64,000 nucleotides of DNA from assembly GCA_019009955.1 (NCBI GenBank), contig CM032232.1, positions 58,245,501 through 58,309,500 on the forward strand, given 5' to 3'. Numbering within the stretch: position 1 is the first letter of the stretch; the number at the start of each line of letters is the position of its first letter. Below are positions 35,421-48,137 of this stretch, in pieces. The DNA is from Riptortus pedestris. Its lineage: Eukaryota; Arthropoda; Insecta; Hemiptera; Alydidae. Below the pieces are notes generated by a model, which saw only the letters and a list, made by a program, of their open reading frames with translations, did no database searches and was not told where the DNA came from. Made by a program: the position numbers and the translations under genes.

Positions 35421-35570
35421 ACGCTTCCTAGGTAACAAAACTACTTCACTTTTTCATGTACAATTCTAATATTCATATTTCCTTGACTTTGTTTCTTCTC
35501 TACTACCAAAACTTTTGCTTTAAGTACTATATATCTATCTTGAGATTCAACTGAGTTCATTGTTTAGACA
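35030..35570 (-). mobile_element. Non-LTR reverse transcriptase fragment split by a HINE insertion
   Basis: The minus strand on the low side of the insertion gives SFVWSVLLYGSNSRSLIKR and RESNRLEV, matching (K)xxVWSVxLYGSETW of LINE thumb regions. The high side (35430-35570) continues the same alignment to 6040-6560. It is the same family as 6040-6560. Confidence 0.65.
35238..35430 (+). mobile_element. HINE 5' half with (TA)n, inserted in a LINE fragment
   Basis: Runs from 'tttcccttaagagaaatcagc' through 'gacgaaaatgcggtacgttc' to a TA tract (35360-35416); the core and 3' end are missing. Confidence 0.7.
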
Positions 35571-35639
35571 TTGCTTAAGTTATTCCGACTCATTTCTTAT
35601 AGATGAATATTAGCAGATTCCCCTTAATAATCAATCAGC

Positions 35640-36190
35640 TTATCTATTTATTTGTTTGTCTTCCCTCACATTTTGGTTTGGAGGGTAATGAAATTGCGGA
35701 ATTGGAAACTCGTAGTACTCGAGAAGATGGAACTACAGTAACCATTATCTCCCCAGATGATTGGAAAGGAGAGTTTCATAACCTCATATTTCAAAGGTGG
35801 AAGTCGGACTGGACAAAAAAACACGACAACAAACTGTGACAAAACAAAGAAATTACTGAGCGTTGGAATACTGCAAGTAGAAAAGTCCGAAAAGAGGAGG
35901 TCGTTCTTACCGTGTTCGAATTGGACACACAAAATTAACACAAAGTTATTTATTGAAAGACTTATTCCCACCAACCTGCAATTGTTGTAATGTCCATCTT
36001 ACCGCCCCACATTCTCTCCTCAATTGTAAAAAATACGATCTTCCAAGAAGAGCTTTGAACCTTAAACCGAACTTAAGACAACTCCTTAGAGACGACAGAA
36101 GACATAAAAAGGCTTTTTGTATTATCAACTGAAACTTGTTTGTTCCAAGAAATATAGAACCACCTACCGCTAATGACAATAGTAAATGCA
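35640..36190 (+). mobile_element. Jockey/I-like LINE fragment: RNase H end and zinc-knuckle tail
   Basis: The plus strand reads LPSHFGLEGNEIAELETRS (RNase H WxPSHxGxxGNExAD motif, with the aspartate lost), then DWKGEFHNLIFQRWKSDW. After frameshifts it gives a HTKLTHSYLLKD-like stretch, CNCCNVHLT and VPHILLNCKKYDLPRRAL. That order (RxxxTHxxLL, CxxC, HxxxxC) is the standard 3' end of Jockey/I-group pol. Several frameshifts make it dead. Confidence 0.7.
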
Positions 36191-36269
36191 GTATATTGTA
36201 ATAAATAAATAATAATCAGCCTATCAAGGTCATTCATGTTTATTTGCCTGGTAACTCTATATCAGTTCC

Positions 36270-36790
36270 AGTTTATGCATCTTCTTTAATAAACTCAATA
36301 TTCAAGCGACTATTTAAAACTGGGAATCGAGTTTTTAATAGTTGAAACCAGACACAGGGAAGCAGGGTAATAACTTTATACAGGGTGCAGTATAAATTCC
36401 TTTTTTCAAAACTTAATGAAACCCGTTGTATGAACCAGAGAGTTTTTTGTTTTTCATAATATTGGCACATACATAAAGGTTTTTCCAACTCATCTAGCCG
36501 TGGTGATAACAACATTGAAGCTCTCTCTGCCTCAATGTTCTCAGGTGATCTAATGAGCCAAGGGACTCCAGTTCTACGTCTTGCCCCAGTTGAGGTTTGC
36601 CTGAACATAGTGAGTGGCCCAAGTAGCAATTGATTTCCGGTCCAGGGCAGGGGGCAATGGGGCTAAATTAAAGGCGCATTTGGTTGCGATCATTGAACAT
36701 AAGCTCAGCAAATGCACGCATCTCACTGTTTCAACGCATGATGGTGACTGAACTGTGTCGGGACAAAACTTTATTGTCCAGCCTCTCAAA
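36270..36790 (-). mobile_element. Remnant of a DDE transposase of the insect 'RTPENIEAV' type
   Basis: The minus strand reads THYVQANLNWGKT and, in another frame, TGVPWLIRSPENIEAERASM then LLSPR. This matches the linker motif GxPxxxRxPENIEAVRxSxxxSPRRS found between the helix-turn-helix parts of many insect DDE transposases. It is frameshifted, and downstream catalytic parts are not recognisable. Confidence 0.55.
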
Positions 36791-36991
36791 CGAAATCACT
36801 AACACTCCTCTACAACTGAATGGCGCGCATTTTAAAAAAGGAAGTTATGCTGCCGCATCCTGTAATTTTCTTATTTAGTAAATTCGGACTTATTTCTTGA
36901 TAATATTTCGTCCCTTGGAGAACAGAATCCTTAAGGACTTGGCAATTCTATATTTCACCTCTGTTAATCAGTTAACCCCTTAATATAATTC

Positions 36992-37230
36992 TTGTTCTTT
37001 GAATTACAGCAAGTGAAGGCAGCTGTTCTGAGATCATCAGAAAGGAACTGTGTTTCCCATATTCACAACTTTGATGAACTGGATAAACCAGACTATGTTA
37101 ATCACAACACTACATACCAATTTAATTTAAACTATATTTTATTTATAGAGCCTAATGAGTGTTTCTTATTGCCTAAAGTCTACTGTGGGCTTGCCAGAGC
37201 TCATGATAAATGTGAAGGCTCCTAGAAAGT
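36992..37230 (+). pseudogene. Coding-like stretch of unknown origin
   Basis: After a TTTGAATTACAG-like acceptor an open frame reads VKAAVLRSSERNCVSHIHNF and DELDKPDYVN. A later stretch in another frame gives LPELMINVKAPRKSHV. I recognise no family. It may be an old transposon or processed gene. Confidence 0.25.
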
Positions 37231-37859
37231 CCCATGTCTAAGATCACAAACATGCCTTTTGGAGTCCATGATATTGATCCATTTGATATTATTCAAACTT
37301 GAAGAGCCAAAGACCACCCACAAGTTTGATTGGCAACTAACAGGAAATGAAGTGAATCAGGATGAGTTAGAAAACCCTTGACAATAACCTCGACTGAGTG
37401 ATTTTTGGTAATCTTACTTCCAGTAATCCTTAGTTCCTTTGGTTTATTAAATAGATTCGAGTTAAGAACTATAAGATTATTGAGGTTTTAAATTGGATGA
37501 ATAATGTGTATCACATTATTAGTTCATTGAGTTTTAGCCTCTTTACCACATAAATAGCAATAGTGCTGAATGTTCCTTAAGCATTGCTTGAACCTGGAGC
37601 ACCCTGAAAAGGTAACTAACGTATTTAGCATAAAGCTGTAAATCCATTTGCCGCCAGCAAGAATTTATTTTTGTAGATCAATTTTTATTCCTTTTGAACT
37701 GTCTTTAAAAAGCTTTACTCCAGCACCTTGCCATTTTGAATTACCCCAGTCATTAATTATTTTCTCAAAACACTTGATGTAACTTCTTTACATTTTTATG
37801 TCCATTGAAATCCCCATTACCAAGACTTCTTGATCAATGAGTTGCTTCTTCTTTGTACT

Positions 37860-38110
37860 TAAATATAGGATGATACAAATAGTCAGCAACTTTATAGATT
37901 TTTTGAACAAAAGCCAAATGTTGCAGAAGAGCTTCCCACACACTATTCATGTCCTAAACCCCTGAATCATCATGAAGCATATAACATAGTGCTACAAGTG
38001 TTTGCAGGTAGTCCCAGAATCTCCTTAACACTTCTTGCTTATAATTATGCCAATTCCATAGAGCATTGACAGCTAAAGTGTCAGGAGAGGCACAGAATAA
38101 AAACGATAAG
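37860..38110 (-). pseudogene. Unassigned coding-like stretch with one in-frame stop
   Basis: The minus strand reads FLFCASPDTLAVNALWNWHN, YKQEVLRRFWDYLQTLVALC, one TAG, then NSVWEALLQHLAFVQKIYKV and ADYLYHPIFKYK before the frame closes. Codon pattern and length suggest a decayed protein-coding sequence. I could not place it in a family. Confidence 0.3.
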
Positions 38111-38674
38111 CCAATGATGGGAATTTAGTTTAATAGTTATTTTAGTATTAAAGTTTTGTCAGTATTTGTACTATAAAATAAAATGTTTTTGAATTATTAG
38201 AACTTACAGCTCAATCCTCTAAATGTAACCCTTTGAGTTGAACTTGAGCCACCTATCAGATAACTCTTGAAGATAAAAACTTTTGTCATATTAATTTATT
38301 ATATTTAACTTCTGATCAGCCTTTAGTAACGTCGCAACAATGTTCTTAAAATAAATACATTGGGTAGAAAAAAAAAGAAAATCAAAAAGGTAACAACTTA
38401 CTTTATTCCATGATTCACGTTGATCGCAATAGTGGAAAGTTCAAGGATTATAAATCATAATAATAAAAGAATAACATTAACTAATATACGTAAGCAATGA
38501 AGTACACATGTATAAACAGTGAGCAAGTAAAAAATAGAAGGCATCACATTTTAAAAGGAATCAAATGCTCTATTGAACAGATGCATACAATACAATTAGC
38601 CTATTGATTAATTAATATAAATATATGCTAAAAATTAACAAACTTTATTTACAATCCAAGGTAGAAAGAATATA

Positions 38675-38680
38675 TTTATT
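38675..38680 (-). promoter_or_regulatory. Polyadenylation signal AATAAA for syntaxin-8
   Basis: AATAAA on the minus strand, 32 bases beyond the TAG at 38713; another follows at 38644-38649. Confidence 0.5.
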
Positions 38681-38712
38681 ATTCACAGCACAGTTAACAT
38701 TTTATCAATAAT

Positions 38713-41700
38713 CTAGATAATAGCTAAAATGGCGATTGCAATAAAAAGAATAATAATTATGATCCAATATCCTGAAAAAAAGAAAAGAAAATTAAATTCT
38801 CATAAAGAAATATATATATATATATAATTAAAACTTTTTAATTACATAATTATTTTCTTTTTGTATAAAAAATCCAGTTCATCATAGTTGAGTTTCGTAG
38901 GGAATAAAGACAACATTAATGGGATATCAATAGGCTTAGATTGTAGAAACATGAACTTATAGTTAGCATACTCTTTCTGGCTAATGCTTATCATTAATCC
39001 GTTTAGACAAGCTAAAGAGGAATGGCTCTCTAATAATTCATGGCCTCAAGTGGAACAACTGAGAAACTACCAGACATACTATAATGATACAATGTCGGTT
39101 ATGAATTAGAATACTTATTTCAATTTAAAAACAATACTACACCATGATTCATCAAGAAGGCAAAATCAAATAAAGATTACAAATAATTATTCCAATCAGC
39201 CAATTTTAATCTTAGTTATCATTTATTTAATTGCAAGAATATTGTGTTTATGAATTGGTTCTATTTTTTATATTTTTGGTTTTTTTTAAGTTAGTAAATC
39301 AGGCTATATCAAAGTAAAAAAATATGTAAATTCACAATTGTTACAACCCAGACAGCCACAAATAACTTAACTCAAACTTACCACATGTATTATCCCTCTC
39401 CGAAATAACTCTCACTTGCACACTCTCCCTCTGTATGCTCGTATTGGTAGAATCCATCCGAGTTGAAATATCATCCAGTAATTCTAAAAACAAGTATTGA
39501 AATAATGTGGTGAGTTTTAATTTCCATTAATTAATTTGTATTACTTTTTGTTAAGGTTTAATGAAACTATATGTATTATATACACTTATGTGTTGTTAAA
39601 CTTAAAACCTAGATCAATTAAAGTTTGTCACGCAGCAGTTGCATAAATAGGTGTTTTTCTGAAGTGCCAAGAATTTAGGGAATTAAGTTTAATTTCAACA
39701 TACAAATCATACTAATGTTTGTGATCTGATGCCACCCCAAAATAAAACCTGACTATCTTGAGATCTTGGTCTCACGAATAGTACTAGAATGTTAAATAAA
39801 ACCAGAAAACTGTTATAACGTTGACAGCTATATTGACAGGTATATATCGAAGCATGTATGATAACAATTACTTAAAAAAAAATCATATTAATTACTTTTG
39901 AAATAACTAAATATAGCAGCAATAAAACCAAATAATGAACTATATGGATAAGGCCAGCAAAAAAATCACTTAAAAGAAATTGAATATATTTTAAATGAAA
40001 CTGCATTAAAAATTACATTAATTAAATAAAATAAGAACCCAAATTCACGCCATAGAAATTATAATTGATCCAACAACACGTGCACTGATGTATAAATCAT
40101 TATATTTAGTTATACAATACATTTAACACTTCAGCTTCAGTGAAGATTGAAAGCATTTTTGAAAAATTTTGTCATGTGAGCAACCTCAATAGGTCATAAC
40201 ACTAAAAAACCTGTATCTTGTCAACAGTTAGTCATACAAAAAAAAAAAATGCATTTAATTTACAAGAAGATTGATTACATAACATTTTTTATCCAATCCA
40301 TAATAACAGAGATATAAATAATAACAAAATAAATATAAAAAAATTTTGAATATTATGTACAAGAAATAAAATCATATCCTGTCCTCAGGACTAAAATCAT
40401 ATCCTGTCCTCAGTAGAGCACCATACAGTCCAATATAATCATAAAATAAAATAATATCATATACTAAATACAAAAATATCATATACTAAATATAGAATAA
40501 AATGAATACCATTGTGCAGATCCACTTCATTTCCAATGGTTATAGCAATTCCTTTCTGGCGAGAGATGACTTTAGACAGGTTATCTAGCCCCCGATCTTG
40601 TTCTACAAACACAAAATAATAAACTTAAAGGAAAGCTCTAAAATTCTAGTTTTTATAGAATTTACGAAGGAAACATTGACAACATAACTCGAGAATAGGC
40701 AAAACTAATGTTAGTTTACTCTAACTAAATATAAACCAATTTTATATTTTCATCAGCAAAATATAACTTTAATCCAATATTTGTTGAAGGCAAAATAGAG
40801 GAAGGCTCATAACGGACGAAAAACACTTTCTGGCTGACCATTCTTCAAAATTCCAACAGAAATTTAATTTTGACCAAGTAGAAATTTTAGATAAAAACAT
40901 AGCTAAACGGAAGACAAAAGAAAATATCCACATATTAAAAACAAATAGAACAAACAAGACAACTGAGATAAGAAATTTGCATAACATATTTATCAAATAT
41001 TTTAATAAACAGCTAGTCAATTAGATGTAGATGTGACTACACTTGTTCTAGAATCGATTTTTCAAACCAACATATTTTTCTGTTACTAATTCTTTTAATT
41101 GTTCATCATTTTAATGTATCGGTGTAATCAGCTGAATGGTATAGTACATCTCCATTTTCTCAGTCTTGATGAGACCACCACACAGTGGTAAGGTCTAATC
41201 ATTTTGTAATAAGATTAGAACTCCTCAAGAGGCATCATAGACGGCATTGACATACGTAAAAATAAATAAGTGAAAAATATTTAAAAACGTTTTTAACTAT
41301 TTTTGACCTTCTGCCATTATGCCTTCGCCATTATGTTTTAGTTTTACATAACAATTAATCATATTAACTCATAAAAGTGCATGCAATTCATAAAATTGGG
41401 CTCTGTTGGAGTATTTTTTAATAATAAGTTGTTTTCAGTTTTAATATCCATTTTTAGATCAGTAATTACTTTAGTTTAACTAAGAGAAAACTAAAACTAA
41501 AGAGGTGCGATTTCAGTTTACTTTTAGTTATTAGACATTTTTATCTATTGGTTTTTAAATAAAAGCCTAGCTGAAATTTTGAAAAATCCTTTCTTATTTG
41601 GGACACAGAATCCAACAGGAACCTAATTCCAAATATTCAGTCTATTCTGGATATTACAGACAATCTATAGTGTATAATTATTTCCAAGCATTAATGATTC

Positions 41701-43879
41701 AAAGCTGTGCTAATTCAACACTTTTAATTTTAATGTTAAGTAATTAATCCAGAATGGGTGAAATGAAATGTATTTATTTTCATTAAATGTTAACATAACA
41801 TAAAAGGATACGCCAAATATTTTTGTTTTCTTTACTATTATGTCCATTACTTCTTTACATATTAAAGAGCATTTATACTTTTACAATATATTCATTAGAA
41901 AATTAGCTCATTAATGCATTATATAAAATCTATCAATTTAATAATTATATGTAATAAATTAATTTTGTTTACAATCTTAATACCACTCTAAATATATAAC
42001 ACACATTTATAATTCATTGACATGCTTTGTTATTAGTCTTAAATTTATTAAAGGAAGAAATGCTTTATAAATGATGAGAAACTTTTCCCCGCCTTAAAGA
42101 GACAATGTACCTGATCTTAAACTATTTTTTGACTTATTTTTGTGACAAATATTTTGTAGTATTATTAAATAAATTAAACATCTTTGTCAGTATTCAACTT
42201 GTGTATAAAAACATCCTTCAGACATGAAGTATATTCATTTATTGGGTACTTGAATTATAGGCATTTACACAAAGATTGTGGGGTTTTCCAATAGATGGCA
42301 TGATTCCTCCTCCACAAAGTCTTACTGCTGTTTTTAGTGAGTAATTCAGTTGAGACGCAAATAACTAATCCTTTGACTTTATCAAATATGTTTAATTTTG
42401 TATTGGATTAAGTGTTTCTGTGGGGTGTTCTTCTTTGTTACTATTAACATGAAGAAAAACACTGCCCGAAAACAAATTTTAGTGGATGTTAAAAGAGAAC
42501 ATGCTCTAGCTGAGCAAACATATCGGAAGTGGGTTACTCAGTTTAAAAATGGTCATTTTGAGTAGAAGAATTAGTCACTGCTTGATGCAGATCCATGGCA
42601 AATGTTTCAAGATTTGGCTAAATCATTGGGAGTTGACGTTTCAACATTCAGCAAATACCTGAAAGCTACAGGAATGACCCAAAGGAGGTAAAACCTCAAT
42701 TTTTGAAAACAAAAAATCGCTACAAATTAATTAAAACACCCAATATTTTAAAACAAAGAATACTTTTTGGCAGTGTGTCAAAGAGTTTTACTCCTCAAAA
42801 TGATACTCTTTTCATGAAATATTTATGTTAAGAACATCTTGAAACGCTAAAAAGAGAAATACCTAACAGTAATTTGTATAGGAGTTTAACGTACCATCCA
42901 GTATTCTTTTCTGATCATGTCGAAGTGTATCAACAGAAGGAACAAATTCATCGCCGAGCAGTGGCTTGTCTGTATCACTATCATCTAGCCAACTGCTGCT
43001 TTCTCCCTCGGAGGGATCATCTAGGAGTGCGCTCCTTTCTTGCTGGAGTTTACTAAAAACAAAAAATTAAATTAAGACTTTATAACCTTAACGTATGGAT
43101 AAAATGTATCTGAATGATGTTGAAGAGTTATCAAGTAAATTAATAGCAGTAAAACTTCATTTATGTGTCACACAATTCAAGGATGAAAAATGAATCTAAA
43201 CACTAAATTTACAGATTACAATTGATTTTGTATATATTATCTTTAGTATTTTTTTTAATTAAATTTATCCTTTTTATGACTAAAGTTATTTTTCACTCTG
43301 GATATTCCCATGTGACTTTTCCAATATTTTTGCATATCTTCCTGGCTACTGTGGGATTATAATTCAATGAATAGTACGTTAGTTTTTTTTTGTTTCACTA
43401 CATTTATTATTTGCTAAATGTTTATTTTCATTCAATACTGACAATTTTATTGTCAGTTTAATTTTTAATTTTCTTAAAAATTAATTGTTGTTTGTACTAT
43501 TTTTATTTTCTTGAGATTAGTTATAATGTCCCCATCAGTATCACCAATGTACTTTCTTCTTTTACTATTATGTTCCTTTATCCTATAACTGTTTTGTATG
43601 TTTGGATGTTTACAACATCCACAACACACTAATAGTTGAGAAATAAAAATGATAATCATTTGTTTTTCTTTTTTGTTGACCTTCCTGCTATTGATTGGTT
43701 ACAATAATTAATCATTCCCAATAATACCATTCTAAGGGGCAGATGTGATCCTAATCAATTATGTCTTATCCGGAAGAGAAAGGAGTTGACCTTTATCAAG
43801 CATGCATACAATTTTGTTGTCTAACGAACATAGATAAACAATTTAAAAAAAAATAAATAAATAAAGGTAATATTCTGAG

Positions 43880-43911
<32 letters not shown>

Positions 43912-46773
43912 GGAGATGTCATTCAAAATTTGTGTCAAAGGATATAAATTTGAAAAAGTAGTGTTTTTGGCATCAATGGACATCATAAACTCTGTTAATA
44001 CCTTGGTACCCATGTACCTTGATATTGGCTTGAAACCTCCTCCTAAAGACTGCATATTGAAAGCCTTTCCCTCAAAGAAAAAACATAGCAAGTTGAATCT
44101 TTCAAGACATGAGTATTACATACACATGTACATTGTCTTTAACAGTGAAATAAGATAAAAATAACCAAAACAGATTCCAGGAAGAAATGCAAACAATGAT
44201 CCAACAATATGATTAAATCAAATATATGAAATGACTTACCTAACTCGAAATTGTTGTTGAAGTTGAACACTTTTACTTTCTAGATTTTCCACAAGTCTTT
44301 GCCTCCTCTCTTTTTCTTCAAAAGTCCTTTTAGCAGATTTTTATTTATTAAGGAAAATAATATCCAATAAAGTAATATTATTACTACTTATTAACGTCCA
44401 CTTTTTGCTACTATGACTAATTGGAACAGGTTACTATCTTTTTTCTAGCCAGGGTGGAACTAAGGATTTTATTAAATGAGTTTGTCACTAAATTCCTATT
44501 GCCCAGGCGGGAATCGAACTCACCACTCTAGGTTTACCATGGGAGATAAAAGACAACACTTTAACACACATGGCTAACCTCAGTCCCAATAAACTAATAA
44601 TGTTTTATGACTTTAAAAATTATTCCACATAATAAAAATTAAAAATGATTTCATCCATGATAATAGTTATTTTAATGCAATCAAAACAACCTGTATCAGG
44701 TTGGCCATGTGAGTTAAAGCATTGGCTTTAAGACCATATCAGAAGTTCCAATGTTAGGGAAAAAACAAAACTGACAAAAATCAAGGACTACATGGAATTA
44801 TTGAAATGGAAATGGACAGGCCACATCCTCAGGACTCCAGATGAAGGATGGTTAATGCAAATAACTTTGTAGACCCTATGCAATCTAAAAAGAAGACGTC
44901 TAAAACAGGCCAAAAGATAGGCAGACTGGATGAAGGAAATGGCAGGAGCAATGTGGTGGAGATTGGCCAAAGATAGACATGCTTGGATGAAGAAGGAAGA
45001 GATGGCGACGACTTTCGTTTCCTAGAAGACTGGTCACCTCTGGAAGCATACAACCACTACGACCCTGTTCAATAATTTATTTGGCGAAAGTCCATGTTTC
45101 ATGTCAGTTAATATAAAACTGTTGTTCTGGTGACCTTTTCATAAACTAGTATTTTTGCCTTTCTGAGGAAGTGATGAGTCCAGCATGATTCAATCTATTG
45201 TAATGAGAGTACACTACTTTCTATTGTATTAAATTTTTTTTTTTAGAAAATGAAGAGCCAAGTAATGGATCTACTTGCTCTGGAATACAACCCCCCCCCC
45301 TCCAACAATTCTGGAGTCTCAGAAAGAGTATATCGAGACAGGAAACCTGTCAATGATGCCAAAATAGGAATCACATAGCCACATTTCAATTCAAACATAG
45401 GATTGTGAGTTGAAAGGTCAAGTTAAAACTTATTACTGCAAAGCTAGCTCATGGTTACGTTACTGAGTGATGGTTTGGTAAAAGGGGGGTTACCACTCTT
45501 TGCAAACCGTGTTAGTAGTGTTTTTGGCTTGGTAATTTATTATATTGCAAGTGCTTTTCAAAGCTAAAATTGGTGTATTGACCGGTGTACACTTTATCTG
45601 TAGCTAATGCACAGTGTTACTTGCAGAAGCCAGTGATATATCAGCCACAAAATAAGTTTTTGTAAACTCATTTTTATTGATTTATAGTCAACCAATAAGT
45701 CCTAGAATCCATTTTATAGTTGTTCTGTTTCTAACATATCTGTTTTTATCTAAAATTTCTGCTTAGTACGAAACTTAAGTTACTATCTAATACAACTTTA
45801 CATTCAATTAAGCCTCTCTTCTTACAATTCCCCTTGATGCATTATGAAAAAGTAAACAGGTATAAATTGAGCGATAAACAAAACAAAACAAAAAAAAAAA
45901 AAACAATCTCCCTTCCACTTAAGCTACTAACTAATATGTGACTAACCCACATCTAACTGCAGTTATAAAAACAGATACCAAGATAGAAGTTGATAAAAAA
46001 ATTGAAGGACATGTTTAATATAATAAAGGATACAATGCATTGGAATATAATAGATTAAGCTTCAATTGATCAACTTCATACATATACTGCTTCAATCGAA
46101 GCCTGATATTTGCAGAAGCAGCTGAGAATTTGTCAGAGTTTCTCGGGAAAGAGTCCCTTGTGTTCAGTTGTTGAACTATCTCTCTGTAAAGTTTCTCACA
46201 TGACTCATGCTCAGATAGCCTGAAAAGGAAAATTATCCAATAATACACCAGCAGCAAATAAATATACTTTATACATCTAACATTCAATAAGATTTCTATA
46301 TAAACAAGCATACATTTTTTTAAAAAATTCATATCATTCATACTCAAAATATAAATGCATTAACTTATCACACTTTGTTTTTAATATTAAGCTAACTGAA
46401 AGGGAAATTTTCTTTACACTCAAAATTCGCATAGTTATGAACAATAAAGGACATTATCTAAGACAATGGACCATAAAAACAAACTTTCACAGAGGTATTA
46501 AGATGGTAAGAGTAGTTTATTTTTATAAATAGAATGGAATATACCATTACTAAATAGTACTAATTGTTTTCCTATTACAAAAAAATGTTTTGTAATAAGC
46601 TACTTAGGCCAGTACTCAACCGAGCACTTCAACCATGATTTATTCAAACATTCAATTCCATTAATTCAAACCTTTTTCTCTGTAACCAAATATCTTCAAA
46701 AACTCAAAAGGATAAAATATTCTATTGTATAAGTTTGTACGCCTTACAGAAATTCTGATCAAGTTTTAGCAAT

Positions 46774-46851
<78 letters not shown>

Positions 46852-47051
46852 GGGTGTTCATTTCTCATAGAACAAAAACAAAAAATATACTTTCTAATCT
46901 AAGAAAAAAAGTATTTAGTTTGTTAAGCATACATGAAAAATACAAAAAGAAACTATTTATTTATTATAATTAAAAATAAATTCCTAAAAGAATATAAGGA
47001 TATAAATTTCTACCAGGGATCATTCCCTGTATCTAGTTGAACGAGGGCCAT
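38713..47051 (-). CDS. STX8: Syntaxin-8 (Qc-SNARE of endosomes), seven exons, 240 aa
   Basis: Exons are 47051-47014, 46219-46034, 44326-44240, 43052-42895, 40602-40510, 39483-39382 and 38771-38713. All are GT-AG, phases agree, 723 bp with TAG. Syntaxin-8 pairs with syntaxin-7, Vti1b and VAMP8/7 in late-endosome fusion. The N-terminal helices read MALVQLDTGNDPWLSEHESC, then FPRNSDKFSAASANIRLRL and FEEKERRQRLVENLESK. Exon 4 is the acidic linker ending RHDQKRILDG. The SNARE motif spans exons 5-6 (EQDRGLDNLSKVISRQKG; GNEVDLHNELLDD; RVISERDNTCG) and exon 7 is the C-terminal anchor GYWIIIIILFIAIAILAII. At the zero layer, where family members have Gln (ELDEQN), this gene has His (EVDLHN; codon CAC at 40516-40514). 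Exon 3 has a poor acceptor (CTAAAAG) beside a HINE-end-like sequence. Confidence 0.93.
42430..42690 (+). mobile_element. Mariner transposase N-terminal remnant
   Basis: The plus strand reads MKKNTARKQILVDVKREHAL, then QTYRKWVTQFKNGHFE, two stops, and DLAKSLGVDVSTFSKYLKAT-GMTQRR. These are the two helix-turn-helix halves of mariner transposases (RxWFxxFKxGDF; ELAxxLGVxxxTxSxxLKxMGMxQK). The catalytic part is gone. It lies in syntaxin-8 intron 4. Confidence 0.7.
44385..44590 (-). mobile_element. tRNA-derived SINE copy in syntaxin-8 intron 2
   Basis: Tail first (aacgtccactttttgctac), then a clear B box (gggaatcgaactcacc on plus) and head ending ctaacctcagtccc. It is about 60 bp from exon 3. Confidence 0.8.
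44690..44735 (+). mobile_element. SINE head scrap
   Basis: 'caggttggccatgtgagtta' and 'aagcattggctttaagac' match the A-box part only. It is followed at once by a LINE tail. Confidence 0.5.
44750..45080 (+). mobile_element. Non-LTR retrotransposon 3' coding tail
   Basis: The plus strand reads IKDYMELLKWKWTGHILRTP, a stop region, RRRLKQAKR, ADWMKEMAGAMWWRLAKDRH and AWMKKEE. This matches the C-terminal WxGHxxR...GRPxxRWxDD...WxxxAxDRxxW pattern of a broad group of LINE reverse transcriptases. It is inactive and sits in syntaxin-8 intron 2. Confidence 0.65.
46778..46849. repeat. (TA)n microsatellite
   Basis: About 72 bp in syntaxin-8 intron 1; no HINE flank is recognisable on either side. Confidence 0.95.
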
Positions 47052-48078
47052 TTCCTTCAGTAACTCTGCTATGAGCCATGGTGTAATGCTCTAATTCTTA
47101 TATGCATCTTCAAAACGGGTAAATAATAACTTTAACCCCAAAAAGAAAATATAACTTAAAATTAGTTGTTCTTTCAACTGAACATGAAGAGAAACAATAA
47201 CAGCCACTGATAAGTGTTATCAACATCAGGTTATGAAGACATTCAAATATGATTGCGTGTGGTTAAACTTCTATTGAATTAAGTATACTTTTTTAACAAT
47301 GTGTACTTTTAATTGAGAAAATTAATATAGAATAATTGGAGAACGATCTTAAGTATAACTATAAATACTATGGGTGATAGAAGCTAATATTAAAAAGTAG
47401 GGGGGGGGGAGGTATTTCAATTAAATATATATTTTTCATTTAACATATAACTCTATCATAACACTCCTCTTTCCAATGGATATAATAGTTAATTTTTCTT
47501 ATTTTACAAACCACATAAATGAAAAAGAATAGTGATACTAAATTGGCAGAAGTTTTCTTTAAACTACTGTGATTGTAGGCTGTTCACTATTCAACTTTGT
47601 ACCATTTAAAACACTTTTCACCCAATTGTATGAATCAGTATAGTTGATTGAAATTTCCTTTCAAAATCACTTTTTAGCTCCCACAAATTTAAAATGAATT
47701 CTACTTTGTTCAAAATATACATCAAATTATTTTAATCTTTAACTTATTATCCTTAGTTATATTTCTTTTTCATTTGATATGCACTTGCTGTTTCATATAA
47801 TTGCCAGTTCCCACAGAATCTTCAGATTACAATATTTAAATTGTTTATAATACTGGAAATAACCAGTGGTAGTAAACTTCAATATGACGAAACCATATTT
47901 ATATAAGCTATAAGATTATTCCCTCATATAATCATGAGCTTTTGCTGCTAGTTGGTAGAGGATAAAAGCCACTGTAATTTTTATTTTGCTACCTCCATTC
48001 ATTTCATACTCGTAGTGCTCACAGACCACAATATCAGCCAGGAAAGATTGTTTTAATTGATAGGCTGTAAGTACTTAT

Positions 48079-48137
<59 letters not shown>

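Larger units (their letters stand above)
32093..38712. other. Repeat-rich interval between the odorant receptor and syntaxin-8
   Basis: About 6.6 kb. It holds SINEs (32215, 32745, 34890), a HINE nest (33510-34620), LINE pieces (35030-36190), a transposase remnant (36470-36790), and coding-like but broken stretches at 36992-37230 (plus) and 37860-38110 (minus) that I could not assign. Odorant receptor control sequences should lie just above 32092 but nothing specific was recognised. Confidence 0.55.

Noticed and set aside
45290..45301. C-run and G-runs (18531, 26957, 47401, 49181, 56391) as quadruplex-type regulators
   Set aside because: Single homopolymer runs, several inside HINE cores; no four-tract arrangement.
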